The notes beneath the pieces were generated by a model that was given only the letters and a program-made list of their open reading frames with translations, was not told the DNA's origin and made no database searches. This document shows positions 33,979 through 42,502 of a stretch of DNA of 64,000 bases, one piece after another. How positions within the stretch are numbered: the first letter of the stretch is position 1; the number at the start of each line of letters is the position of its first letter. The DNA is from Sabulitectum sp036743055. Lineage in GTDB: Bacteria; Fermentibacterota; Fermentibacteria; Fermentibacterales; JCC-6. The position numbers were made by a program, and so were the translations under genes. The stretch lies in the NCBI GenBank assembly GCA_036743055.1, contig DAINQE010000005.1:1-64000 (forward strand). The letters run 5' to 3'.

Positions 33979-35243
33979 CTTCCCTCCGTTCCCCGGTTCC
34001 ACCGGCTCATGGTAAGGATAACCACGGTCACCGCTCCTGCAAATACCGCGGCTGCGGTTGCCCAGGCCGCGCCCTCCCCTCCCATGGAAGGTATGAGAAG
34101 AATGTTAAGGAAAACGTTCACTCCCGCGGATGTGAGAACGCTCCAGAACGAGTACTGGGGTTTGCCCATGGCGGAACCCGCCGTTGAGAACAGGCTTCCG
34201 AAGGGTTTTATGAGGGAGAGGCCGCCCAGGATGGCAAGGATCGGCCAGTTTTCTGTGTACCTGCCCTGATAGACAGTGTCTATAACCCATCTGGGAAAGA
34301 GTACGAGTGCCGCAACCACCGGCAGCTGTATCAGCTGCACGTAGAGGATGGCCCGGAGGGTCCGCCCCGGAAGACGGTCCCTCCTTCCCTCGCTCCAGTC
34401 CCTGGAGAGCACGGGTAAAAGGACCATGTTCGCCGCGGCGGCCACCATGACCACCATGGAGGTCAGCGCCCTGGAGGCCCCGTAGGCGGCAACGTCCTCC
34501 GGGGGGGCGAGCTTTCCAAGCATGAGGATGTCGGTCCTGGTGTATACGAATCCCGCAAGGCTGGTGCCCAGGGAGTATATGGCAAAACCGGATACTTTCT
34601 TGAAGGCTTTCCTGCTTACCCCGGCGGAAAGGTCCAGGCAGTGCCTGGCGTTCCATCCGCTTAAGAGAAAGGCCCCTGCGTTGGCCAGTGCGGTTGCGTG
34701 GAGCACCTGGACCGCGCCTGTGAGCTTCCCTGTAAGGATGAGATAACCAACTATGCCGCCCCGTATAAGGAAGCTCAGTACGTCCGCCTGCATCACCTTG
34801 GCGGTACCGAGCCTGGTGAGAAGCAGGTTCCTTGGGATGAAGGCTATCGCCCCGGTAACCGACGCCAGCACTATGGCCGGAATGATGCCTGTGAGGTCTA
34901 TATCCCCGTAGAAGGAGTTCAGGCTGCCTGAGAACGCAAGGAGGAGACCGCCTGAAAGCAGGCTGAACCCCAGGGTGAGGATGGAGGCGGCGTTGGCGGC
35001 GGAGGAGGTCTCCCTTGAGGGTTTTTCACTTCCCAGCTTCAGCAGTGCCTGGAGAACGAACCCTCCTCCCAGGAGCCCGGCGAACATCTCGATGGAACGG
35101 GCCAGAGCATAGGCGGCATAGGCCTGATCAGGCAGGGTCCTGGCTATGAAGATCGACAGGATACCCCATAAAGCCAGGGAACCCTGGCTTACCAGCGCCG
35201 GCAGGCCAAGGTGAAAAGCCCTGCCCCTATTTTTTCTTTTCAG
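33975..35243 (-). CDS. Polysaccharide flippase (Wzx/MATE-type), CTG start
   Basis: The membrane protein has about 12-14 hydrophobic segments with motifs typical of O-antigen flippases, such as YTRTDILMLGKLAPPEDVAAY and GWNARHCLD between helices. The first ATG (35087) would cut off the first helices. In frame upstream the sequence reads LKRKNRGRAFHLGLPALVSQ..., a natural basic N-terminus and first helix, and the only plausible start is CTG 35243, seven bases after GGAGG. That gives 422 residues. It would move lipid-linked glycan units across the inner membrane. It overlaps the Wzz gene by 17 bases. Confidence 0.87.
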   Translation of the reverse strand: MKRKNRGRAFHLGLPALVSQGSLALWGILSIFIARTLPDQAYAAYALARSIEMFAGLLGGGFVLQALLKLGSEKPSRETSSAANAASILTLGFSLLSGGLLLAFSGSLNSFYGDIDLTGIIPAIVLASVTGAIAFIPRNLLLTRLGTAKVMQADVLSFLIRGGIVGYLILTGKLTGAVQVLHATALANAGAFLLSGWNARHCLDLSAGVSRKAFKKVSGFAIYSLGTSLAGFVYTRTDILMLGKLAPPEDVAAYGASRALTSMVVMVAAAANMVLLPVLSRDWSEGRRDRLPGRTLRAILYVQLIQLPVVAALVLFPRWVIDTVYQGRYTENWPILAILGGLSLIKPFGSLFSTAGSAMGKPQYSFWSVLTSAGVNVFLNILLIPSMGGEGAAWATAAAVFAGAVTVVILTMSRWNRGTEGR

Positions 35244-36459
35244 GACCCCGCCTCCGGGGAAGAAGCTGTTCCCTGGCGTCCCGGGCCACTCCCCTCAGGA
35301 ATCCGCCTGTTTCCTCAGCGGCCATCAGGGTGTCCAGCCAGGTCATGAAAGCCGTCCACACTATGCAGAGGATAAAGGCTATCCCGGTGTAAAGGATAAC
35401 CATCACAGTGCGCTTGGGATATGCCCTCAGGAACTCCGGGGTGGGGGGAACGATGACCTCTATGGTGGGGCTCTCCTTCGCCTCCTCTATCCGGAGGGTC
35501 TCAAGCTCGCTTCTCAGAAGGACATAGACGGCGCTTCTCGTTTCCACTTCCAGCAGAAGGGCCTCGTATTCGGAGAGGTAGCCGGGAATGCTGTCCATCA
35601 CCGGGAAGACGCTGAGGGAATCGCCGGTTGTGGCCCTCACCCTCAGTGCATTCTCAAGGTACCTGTATTGGGCGCTGGCCTGGCCGTACATGGCGCTTCT
35701 AGGGGATAACGTACCGGAAATGCCTTCGAGAAGGGCCCCTGCCGTAACCATTTCGCTCTCTATGTTCGCCATTGCCTCCATCATGCTGGAGGCCTGTTCC
35801 TCGGGAAAGACAAGACCGGTGCGGGTCCTGAACTCCTCCATGGCCATCCTGGAGGAATTCAGGGAGTCCAGCGCAAGTGCCATTGCGGCCTCTGTCTGTA
35901 TCCTGCTCCTCCTGGCGCGGCTGGTCACCAGCCTGCTGAGTTCCTCGTTGGCGAAGGTTATCATGTCGTTAACCATTGCCGCGGCCTCTGTTCTGGTGGA
36001 GCCCTCCGCGGTTATGAAGATCACTCCCTCCGGGGAGATCGAGACAGAATGCCGCTCGCCGAACTTTGAAAGCGCTCTCTCCATGCTGATGGACTTGTAT
36101 CGGGTGATTAGATCGTACTTGAGGATGATCCGCTCCTGAACCCGCCTTGAACCCAGCACCTGCACCGCCAGAGTGATGTCCACTCCGCCGAACCCGGGCA
36201 GGAGGCCGGAACCCATGGAACCCATTGCCTCCACAGCATCCCCCAGGCCCAGGGCTCCCGCCGTTGCCGAAAGTGATGTGGCCGTGGAACCCGGCACTAT
36301 GGCGGCGGCCCAGGCGCTCCATCTGGGTGCCCTGGTAAGGGCCCAGACAGAAGAGAATACTGCCACGAGAAGGCAAACAATGACTATTCGCCTGAGATTC
36401 CGCGCAACCCTCTGCAGTACCTTGCCGGTGAACTTCTCAGAAATGGGTTTCTCCGCCAT
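35227..36459 (-). CDS. Chain-length/GumC-like Wzz-family protein
   Basis: The 410-residue protein has a short cytoplasmic N-terminus, a transmembrane helix (about 24-44), a long helical periplasmic domain (coiled-coil-like from about 150 to 300) and a second helix near residue 355 followed by a basic tail (PRRRGPEKKK). This is the Wzz/GumC co-polymerase layout, which controls chain length or export of surface polysaccharides. No fused kinase or Walker motif follows. It reads into the flippase and lies 8 bases after the Wza-like gene. Confidence 0.85.
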   Translation of the reverse strand: MAEKPISEKFTGKVLQRVARNLRRIVIVCLLVAVFSSVWALTRAPRWSAWAAAIVPGSTATSLSATAGALGLGDAVEAMGSMGSGLLPGFGGVDITLAVQVLGSRRVQERIILKYDLITRYKSISMERALSKFGERHSVSISPEGVIFITAEGSTRTEAAAMVNDMITFANEELSRLVTSRARRSRIQTEAAMALALDSLNSSRMAMEEFRTRTGLVFPEEQASSMMEAMANIESEMVTAGALLEGISGTLSPRSAMYGQASAQYRYLENALRVRATTGDSLSVFPVMDSIPGYLSEYEALLLEVETRSAVYVLLRSELETLRIEEAKESPTIEVIVPPTPEFLRAYPKRTVMVILYTGIAFILCIVWTAFMTWLDTLMAAEETGGFLRGVARDAREQLLPRRRGPEKKK

Positions 36460-36467
36460 GTTCCTTC

Positions 36468-37649
36468 CTATCTCGTGAGATAGATGATAGTGGATGTGAT
36501 ACCCACCACCGTTGCCAGTATGCCTATCTCCTGCGAATGCCTGGCCACCCAGTTGTAAGGCACCTCGATAACGTCGCCTGGAAGTACTTCCGTATCCAGG
36601 GCGTCATCCCCGGAAGCAACCGCTTCCCCGTCCCGGGTAAGGGTGGTGCCGCCGAGATGGCCGTTGTATACCACACCTCCGGCCCTTTCCACGCATGTCC
36701 TTACGGTGATCCCTGGGGTGTATGCTATGATCCCCCTCTGGTGCACGGCACCGGCCACATAAATGTCATTGCCCTGCACCACCAGGCGAAGGGTGTCCCC
36801 CGGGAGTACCTCTTCTTTCGAAAAACCCTCACCCCGGGACCACACGGGCACAGAGAGCCCTTCCGACAGCAGGTGGCTGCGGGAAAGGTCCACGTCCCCG
36901 GTGATGCCCCCTATGCGGTACATCAGGTCCTCTACTGTTTCCCCGGGTACGCATTCCCATGTTTCCACCTCGGGCACCGGGTAGGAATCGTTGTAGTTCC
37001 TTATCCCGGGCCTGATAACGTAAACCGGATCCTCGACCAGTGAGAAATGGACCACGGCGCCTCCGCTTACGAAGGGATCCGCCGCCGGGCGACCGGTGGC
37101 CCTGTGAAAATGAAGGTCCACCTGTATGGAATCCCCGGAAGCGGTAACCATCCAGCCTCTTCTGGACGAATAAGACGAAAAACCACCGGCCTCCCCCACC
37201 AGGTCGCTGACCCTGTTAATAGCGAAAAGGGTGTACTGCCCGGGGTTCTCCACCATGCCGGTTATCCAGAGCTTCACCGTCCTTGGCTCCATTAATCCAA
37301 GGCCGATCACCGCCCTGGGATAGTAGATGGATACCAGACGCTGAAGCTCGACCTCCGCCTGGGCTATTGTAAGCCCGTCGACCTGGAGCTGCCCTATGCC
37401 CGGTATCTGTATCATGCCGTCGCCTGAGACCTTGCAGGGCATGGAAGGGGCCAGTCCGGAAACCAGCATGGCGTCGCTGGTTCCTCCCTCGATCACCATC
37501 TGAAGCACATCCCCCGCCCCAAGCACATAGGCGTTCCTGTCAACAGGTTCGAAGATGGCGAAGTCCCAGACGTCATCGGAACCCCCGGCCTCTATGGAGG
37601 TCCCGGTGGTGATCTGGCAGAACACCGCCGCCATCAGGAACAGGATCAT
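36468..37649 (-). CDS. Wza-like polysaccharide export protein with SLBB domains
   Basis: The start is the ATG at 37649, overlapping the upstream stop (ATGA). After a signal peptide the 393-residue product has a poly_export module, NAYVLGAGDVLQMVIEGG and SGDGMIQIPGIGQLQVDGLTIAQAE, then SLBB (beta-grasp) domains including VKLWITGMVENPGQYTL and IYVAGAVHQRGIIAYTPGITV, and a final hydrophobic stretch (IGILATVVGITSTIIYL). Wza forms the outer-membrane pore for capsule or EPS. The C-terminal hydrophobic segment could insert in a membrane. It is clustered with Wzz- and Wzx-type genes. Confidence 0.88.
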   Translation of the reverse strand: MILFLMAAVFCQITTGTSIEAGGSDDVWDFAIFEPVDRNAYVLGAGDVLQMVIEGGTSDAMLVSGLAPSMPCKVSGDGMIQIPGIGQLQVDGLTIAQAEVELQRLVSIYYPRAVIGLGLMEPRTVKLWITGMVENPGQYTLFAINRVSDLVGEAGGFSSYSSRRGWMVTASGDSIQVDLHFHRATGRPAADPFVSGGAVVHFSLVEDPVYVIRPGIRNYNDSYPVPEVETWECVPGETVEDLMYRIGGITGDVDLSRSHLLSEGLSVPVWSRGEGFSKEEVLPGDTLRLVVQGNDIYVAGAVHQRGIIAYTPGITVRTCVERAGGVVYNGHLGGTTLTRDGEAVASGDDALDTEVLPGDVIEVPYNWVARHSQEIGILATVVGITSTIIYLTR

Positions 37650-38581
37650 CCGCTCACCAGCCTTCTGAAGTGCTCGATAGTCCTTGACAGACCCTCTTCC
37701 AGAGTTACCTCCGGTCTCCATTTCAGAAGCCTCTTCGCAGTGGAGATGTCCGGCCTGCGCACTTTGGGATCGTCAACGGGAAGGTCCCGGTAGGTGATGC
37801 TGCTGGAACTGTGCGAAAGCCTTATGACCTCTTCTGCGAACTGCTTAACGGTCATTTCGTCGGGGTTGCCTATGTTCACCGGTTCGTGACAGCCGCTTTC
37901 CATAAGTGCTATCAGGCCCCTGACGGTGTCGGACACATAGCAGAAGCTCCGTGTCTGGCTTCCGTCGCCGAAAACGGTAAGGTCCTCGCCCCGGAGGGCC
38001 TGGCAGACGAAGGATGGAACGACCCTCCCGTCGTCGGCCCTGTTCCTGGGGCCGTATGTGTTGAATATCCTGGCAATCCTTGTATCCACACCATGGGTCC
38101 TGTGGTAGGCGAACACCATTGCTTCGGCAAATCTCTTGGCCTCGTCGTATACGCCCCTGGGACCCACCGGGTTCACGTTCCCCCAGTACGACTCCGGCTG
38201 AGGGTGGACAAGGGGATCTCCGTAGACCTCGCTGGTGGAGGCGAGGAGGAGACCGCAGCCCTTCTCCCGTGCAAGACCCAGTGCCTTATGCGTGCCCAGA
38301 GCTCCCACCTTCAGCGTCTGTATGGGGTACATGAGGTAATCAATGGGACTTGCGGGGCTGGCCAGATGGAAGATGAAATCCACCCTGCCTGGAAGGTAAA
38401 TGTACTCAGTCACATCGTGGTTAATGAAAAGGAAATCCTTCCTTCCCGCAAGATGGGCGATGTTGTCGGTGCTTCCGGTGAGTAGGTTGTCCAGGGCAAC
38501 CACCGAATGGCCCCTGTCCAGAAGGGCGTCGCAGAGATGGCTGCCTATGAAACCCGCTCCTCCTGTAACCAGTATTTTCAC
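37646..38581 (-). CDS. UDP-glucuronate decarboxylase (UDP-xylose synthase)
   Basis: This 311-residue short-chain dehydrogenase begins at GTG 38581 (GTGA overlap) with ILVTGGAGFIGSHL, the NAD-binding GGxGxxG motif. Its segments FHLASPASPIDYLMYPIQTLK, STSEVYGDPLVHPQPESYWGNVN and GVYDEAKRFAEA (the YxxxK catalytic pair) are characteristic of UDP-xylose synthase rather than of general epimerases. It would make UDP-xylose from UDP-glucuronate for the surface polysaccharide. It reads from rfbB and into the Wza-like gene. Confidence 0.92.
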   Translation of the reverse strand: MKILVTGGAGFIGSHLCDALLDRGHSVVALDNLLTGSTDNIAHLAGRKDFLFINHDVTEYIYLPGRVDFIFHLASPASPIDYLMYPIQTLKVGALGTHKALGLAREKGCGLLLASTSEVYGDPLVHPQPESYWGNVNPVGPRGVYDEAKRFAEAMVFAYHRTHGVDTRIARIFNTYGPRNRADDGRVVPSFVCQALRGEDLTVFGDGSQTRSFCYVSDTVRGLIALMESGCHEPVNIGNPDEMTVKQFAEEVIRLSHSSSSITYRDLPVDDPKVRRPDISTAKRLLKWRPEVTLEEGLSRTIEHFRRLVSG

Positions 38582-39612
38582 TTCTTGCCAGTCCTTTCGG
38601 AGTTCTTCAGTCTTTTTCCGTACATTCTCTCGTAGTACTCCCTGAATTCGCCGGACCTTATGGACTCCCACCACCGTCGGTTCCCGGAGTACCAGGCGAC
38701 CGTTCTCGCCATACCGTCATCGAAGCCAACCTGCGGTTTCCAGCCGAGTTCGGCCTCCGCCCTGGAGATGTCCAGGGCATATCTGCGGTCGTGTCCTGGT
38801 CTGTCCTCCACATGGCGGATCAGGGTCTCAGGGGCACCTGTGGCCTCCAGGATGGAGAATGTCACCTCCCTGTTGGTCTTTTCCTCACCGGCGCCGATGT
38901 TGTAGACCCTTCCGGGCCGGCCCTTTTCCAGAACGGCCAGAAGACCTGCGCAGTGGTCGGTAACGTACATCCAGTCCCTCATGTTGCCGCCGTCGCCGTA
39001 GAGTGGAAGGGGCTGCCTCTGAAATGCGTTGGTGATGAAAAGGGGTATGAGCTTCTCTGGATACTGGTAGGGACCGTAGTTGTTGGATGCCCTGGTTACG
39101 GTTACGGGAACGCCGAAGGTGGTGAAATAGCTCATCGCCAGCAGTTCCCCGCCGGCCTTCGATGCGGAATAGGGGCTTCTGGGATCCAGCCGGTGGTCCT
39201 CGGAGGACCGTCCGGTCTCCACACTGCCGTATACCTCGTCGGTGGACACCTGGAGGAACATCTTCCGGGATGGTTCCTTCCTGAACTCCTCCAGAAGGAC
39301 CCTCACTCCCTCCACATCGGTCCTCACGAAGGCAGATGGGTCGTCTATCGATCTGTCCACATGGCTCTCGGCGGCGAAGTTCACCACAGCGTCGCAGCCG
39401 TCCATGGCGTCGGATACCGCAGAGGGATCGCATATGTCACCATGGACGAACCTGTAGGCATCGCTTCCCTCCAGGTGGCTCAGGTTCTCCCTTCTGCCGG
39501 CGTAGGTCAGCTTGTCTATCACCGTTATCCGCCAGTCAGGCCGATTCTCCCTGAGAAAAAGCACGAAGTTGGTGCCGATGAAACCCGCGCCTCCGGTGAC
39601 GAGAACCCTCAT
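38578..39612 (-). CDS. rfbB: dTDP-glucose 4,6-dehydratase RmlB
   Basis: The 344-residue enzyme starts at ATG 39612 (ATGA overlap with rfbA). It has VLVTGGAGFIGTNFV for NAD binding, NFAAESHVDRSI, VSTDEVYGSV and YSASKAGGELL (YxxxK), SNNYGPYQYPEKLIP and ALDISRAEAELGW, all hallmarks of RmlB. It converts dTDP-glucose to dTDP-4-keto-6-deoxyglucose. RmlC and RmlD are not in this window, so either they lie elsewhere or the intermediate goes to another 6-deoxysugar. Confidence 0.96.
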   Translation of the reverse strand: MRVLVTGGAGFIGTNFVLFLRENRPDWRITVIDKLTYAGRRENLSHLEGSDAYRFVHGDICDPSAVSDAMDGCDAVVNFAAESHVDRSIDDPSAFVRTDVEGVRVLLEEFRKEPSRKMFLQVSTDEVYGSVETGRSSEDHRLDPRSPYSASKAGGELLAMSYFTTFGVPVTVTRASNNYGPYQYPEKLIPLFITNAFQRQPLPLYGDGGNMRDWMYVTDHCAGLLAVLEKGRPGRVYNIGAGEEKTNREVTFSILEATGAPETLIRHVEDRPGHDRRYALDISRAEAELGWKPQVGFDDGMARTVAWYSGNRRWWESIRSGEFREYYERMYGKRLKNSERTGKK

Positions 39613-40340
39613 CTTCCGCCCTCCGAAAGCATCCTGGCCCTGTTGTTGGCCTCCAGGAGGTTGTCGATGCTGGCCCCGCAGTCGGACCACCATCCTGAGA
39701 TCTCGTCGGCCTCCATCTCCCCACGGCGTATGTAGGCGTTGTTGAGATCCGTCACCTCGATCTCCCCCCTGGCCGACGGGCTGAGCCCGTCGATAATGGA
39801 GAAGGCCGCCGCGTCGTACATGTAAACGCCGATCACGGCGAAACTGCTTTTGGGTTCAGAGGGTTTCTCCTCGATGGAGATCACCCTGCCCTCACTGATC
39901 TCGGCAACGCCGTAGTCCCTGGGGTCCTCGACCCTCTTGTAGAGTATCCTTGCGCCTGCGGGCTGATCCTGGAATCTCCGCACGTATTCCCCTATGGAGT
40001 TCTCCAGTATGTTGTCGCCAAGGATGACCACGAACTTGTCCGAGCCCACGAAGGCCCTTGTGAGACCTATCGCCTGGGCGATCCCCCCCTCGCCTGTCTG
40101 GTAGGCGTAGTTGAGGCACCTGAATCCGAAGGCGGACCCGTCTCCCAGAAGCTGCATGAAGCCCCCGGCGCTGTTGCCGCCTGTGACCACCATGACATCC
40201 CTGATCCCGGCACCGGCCAGGGTCTGAAGGGGATAGTAGATCATGGGCCTGTCGTAAACGGGAAGAAGATGCTTGTTGGTTATGCTCGTGAGCGGCCTCA
40301 GCCTGGTGCCCAGACCACCCGCCAGTACAACGCCCTTCAC
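39609..40340 (-). CDS. rfbA: Glucose-1-phosphate thymidylyltransferase RmlA (short form)
   Basis: The 243-residue nucleotidyltransferase starts at GTG 40340. It carries the signature GGLGTRLRPLT, ITNKHLLPVYDRPMIYYPL, VILGDNILEN and EEKPSEPKSS, which identify the RmlA family. It is about 50 residues shorter than the common 290-residue enzyme, lacking the C-terminal extension that holds the allosteric dTDP-sugar site in longer forms. It should activate glucose-1-phosphate with dTTP for the adjacent dehydratase. Confidence 0.93.
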   Translation of the reverse strand: MKGVVLAGGLGTRLRPLTSITNKHLLPVYDRPMIYYPLQTLAGAGIRDVMVVTGGNSAGGFMQLLGDGSAFGFRCLNYAYQTGEGGIAQAIGLTRAFVGSDKFVVILGDNILENSIGEYVRRFQDQPAGARILYKRVEDPRDYGVAEISEGRVISIEEKPSEPKSSFAVIGVYMYDAAAFSIIDGLSPSARGEIEVTDLNNAYIRRGEMEADEISGWWSDCGASIDNLLEANNRARMLSEGGR

Positions 40341-40348
40341 TTTGTCAC

Positions 40349-42502
40349 CTACCTCACCAGCGCGAACTTGAGCAGGGGAGCCGAAAAGGTCTCCCCGCGA
40401 ACCGCGACCATGTAAACCCCGGAGGCCGCCGGCGATCCGTCGGCGGTTCGGCCATCCCAGGCGAAATCATCCCTGCCCGGTGAAGAATACTCAAAAACCG
40501 GGGCTCCCGTAAGGTCATATATGGTTATATCCATCGGTTCGTCGGGAACACCGGATACACCCAGCAGCTGCCCCTCCCCGGGCATGAAGGGGTTAGGGTA
40601 GAGCTTCGCTTCGGTTCCGTCGCCGGAAAGACCGGACTCCAGGGCGCCCCTCCAGAAACCGTGGTCGGTGGCCATCCAGATCAGGCCCTGATCACCGTCT
40701 ATGGCAAAGTCGTAAAAGATCGCTTCAGGAACGGGACTGTTGAAGGAAGTGTAGGACTCTATCTCCCCGGTTGCGGGGAAATACCTCCGCAGACCCTGGG
40801 AGGTTCCCAGCCACAATGAACCCAGTCCGTCGAAAGCCATGGACTGTATCTGGGTCGAGAGACCCTCAACGGGAACGGCGCCCTGGTCGGAGAGCACCGC
40901 GAGCCCCCCGGCGGTCCCTGCGTAGACCGTTCCGCCACGGTCCATGGCAAGGGCGGAGACCAGAAGGGACGGAAGGCCGCTTCCGGCCCCCCAGATGCGG
41001 TCAACGGACTGGGTGTTCCCGTCGATGAGCGCAACACCCTCGTCGGTTCCCGCATAGGCATACCTGGTGCCTGCGGGGAGAACGCAGTTCACTTCCTTGC
41101 TGGGCAGGCCCGAAGCACCTGAGATCACCCTGAAAACTGCCGTACTGGGGTCCCCTGGGGTCCATGAAAGCCTGGTGACCCCTCCCTCTTCGTTCTCGAA
41201 AAGGGTCCTGTGAGCGAACCAGACCACACCCGGTCCGCCGGGCTCACAATCGAAGACACGGTTGTTGGCAAGACCGTCCTCAGAGGTGAAATGAAGTGTG
41301 CGGACAACCTCCCCCGACTCCCAGTCGAGCCAGTCCAGACCGAAACCCAGGGAGGAGACGAAAACCCCGTTCCCAGAAGGACACACCGCGAAGCACTGGC
41401 TTCTGGATGTGAGGTAGAGGTTGAGGTTCGTCCACTGATCCTGATTGAGAGCGGAAGCCCCGTTCCTGTTGCTTGTTACCCAGATCGTTCCGTCTTCTCC
41501 CAGGGCGCATGCCCTGAGATCGTTGGAAACAGGACCGAACGCCGGGAATGTTCTTCGCCAGGTGCTGTCGGGAAGGAGCAGCGCAAGCCCTGAGCCCGAG
41601 GCCCTGTTGTTCGAATATGTGTTGGCAAGGACACCGGCCAGGCGGCCCTGGAACCATGTGAGACCGGTGAGGGCGTTGCCGTCGAGATTGGTGTCATAGA
41701 GCACCCACTCTCCCCCGTCCCTTATGTAGCACCTGTTGGTACATCCCACCGCAAGGGGGCCGTCGCCGGTGGAGAGGGAGGCAATGTTCCCACCTGGGAA
41801 TGTGACTTCCTCCATCCACACCGAGGCTGGAGGCAGATAGAACAGCTTTTCCGCGGTTGCCGCCCAGAGAGTGTCGCCGCTCCACTGGAGGTCGACGATG
41901 GAGGTCTGGTCCACCTGCTGGGGGATCCAGGAGTCCGGATCCCCTGGAGGCGAGGAACCGCGCAGGAACACCAGGCCGGCAACCGTTCCCACGAAGAGTC
42001 CCGAGTCCGCCTGCAGGATGCAGTTCACATTGTCGCCGGGAAGACCTCCACCGGTCTCGTAGGTGTCCCATATCTCGAAGTAGCCGAACTCCCTGATGCA
42101 GAGTCCCTGGGTGGTTGCCGCGTAGATGACGGTGTCCGGTATGGTCTGGTTCACGCCAAGAGCGAGGGGCAGACCGTCAATCTGGTTGAAGTGTGTAAGG
42201 TTACCGTTCTGATCGAACATGTCGATGCCGCCCCCGGAAAGGGATACCCACATGTTATCCTGGGAGTCGAAGGCAATATCGGAAACCCTGTCCCAGGAGA
42301 GTTCGCCCGGTGATGTCCACCCGGAATCGGCGATCAGCTTGTCCTCCGATGGGGAGTAGCTGGAGAAGAGAATTCCGCCGGAGGTTCCAGCCATTATGAC
42401 GCCGTTCCTGGAAACGATGCACTGGCCGCCTCCGTAGTGGGGGTAGTGTTCCCACTCGGTAACCCTTCCGGTGAGAACGGCTAGGATAAGAAACAGAGTC
42501 AC
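40349..42502 (-). CDS. Secreted two-propeller (PorZ-like) protein with FlgD/T9SS-like C-terminal domain
   Basis: The start is taken as GTG 42502, in a GTGA overlap and following GGAGGAAAGACT. The 717-residue protein has a signal peptide, then Reg_prop-type propeller blades (AGTSGGILFSS, NMWVSLSGGGIDMFD, YAGTDEGVALID) over about 600 residues, and a final module with LYPNPFMPGEGQ, ITIYDLTGAPVFEY, WDGRTADGSPAASGVYM and a C-terminal LLKFALVR. This is the propeller-plus-C-terminal-domain pattern of PorZ, a T9SS surface component that handles A-LPS. No kinase or helix-turn-helix is present, so it is not a sensor. The PorZ link is inference. Confidence 0.8.
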   Translation of the reverse strand: MTLFLILAVLTGRVTEWEHYPHYGGGQCIVSRNGVIMAGTSGGILFSSYSPSEDKLIADSGWTSPGELSWDRVSDIAFDSQDNMWVSLSGGGIDMFDQNGNLTHFNQIDGLPLALGVNQTIPDTVIYAATTQGLCIREFGYFEIWDTYETGGGLPGDNVNCILQADSGLFVGTVAGLVFLRGSSPPGDPDSWIPQQVDQTSIVDLQWSGDTLWAATAEKLFYLPPASVWMEEVTFPGGNIASLSTGDGPLAVGCTNRCYIRDGGEWVLYDTNLDGNALTGLTWFQGRLAGVLANTYSNNRASGSGLALLLPDSTWRRTFPAFGPVSNDLRACALGEDGTIWVTSNRNGASALNQDQWTNLNLYLTSRSQCFAVCPSGNGVFVSSLGFGLDWLDWESGEVVRTLHFTSEDGLANNRVFDCEPGGPGVVWFAHRTLFENEEGGVTRLSWTPGDPSTAVFRVISGASGLPSKEVNCVLPAGTRYAYAGTDEGVALIDGNTQSVDRIWGAGSGLPSLLVSALAMDRGGTVYAGTAGGLAVLSDQGAVPVEGLSTQIQSMAFDGLGSLWLGTSQGLRRYFPATGEIESYTSFNSPVPEAIFYDFAIDGDQGLIWMATDHGFWRGALESGLSGDGTEAKLYPNPFMPGEGQLLGVSGVPDEPMDITIYDLTGAPVFEYSSPGRDDFAWDGRTADGSPAASGVYMVAVRGETFSAPLLKFALVR

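Noticed and set aside
40349..42502. Annotation of the propeller proteins as two-component sensors
   Set aside because: They have Reg_prop blades but no membrane anchor beyond the signal peptide, no histidine kinase, no receiver and no DNA-binding domain; they end in a secretion-type C-terminal module.
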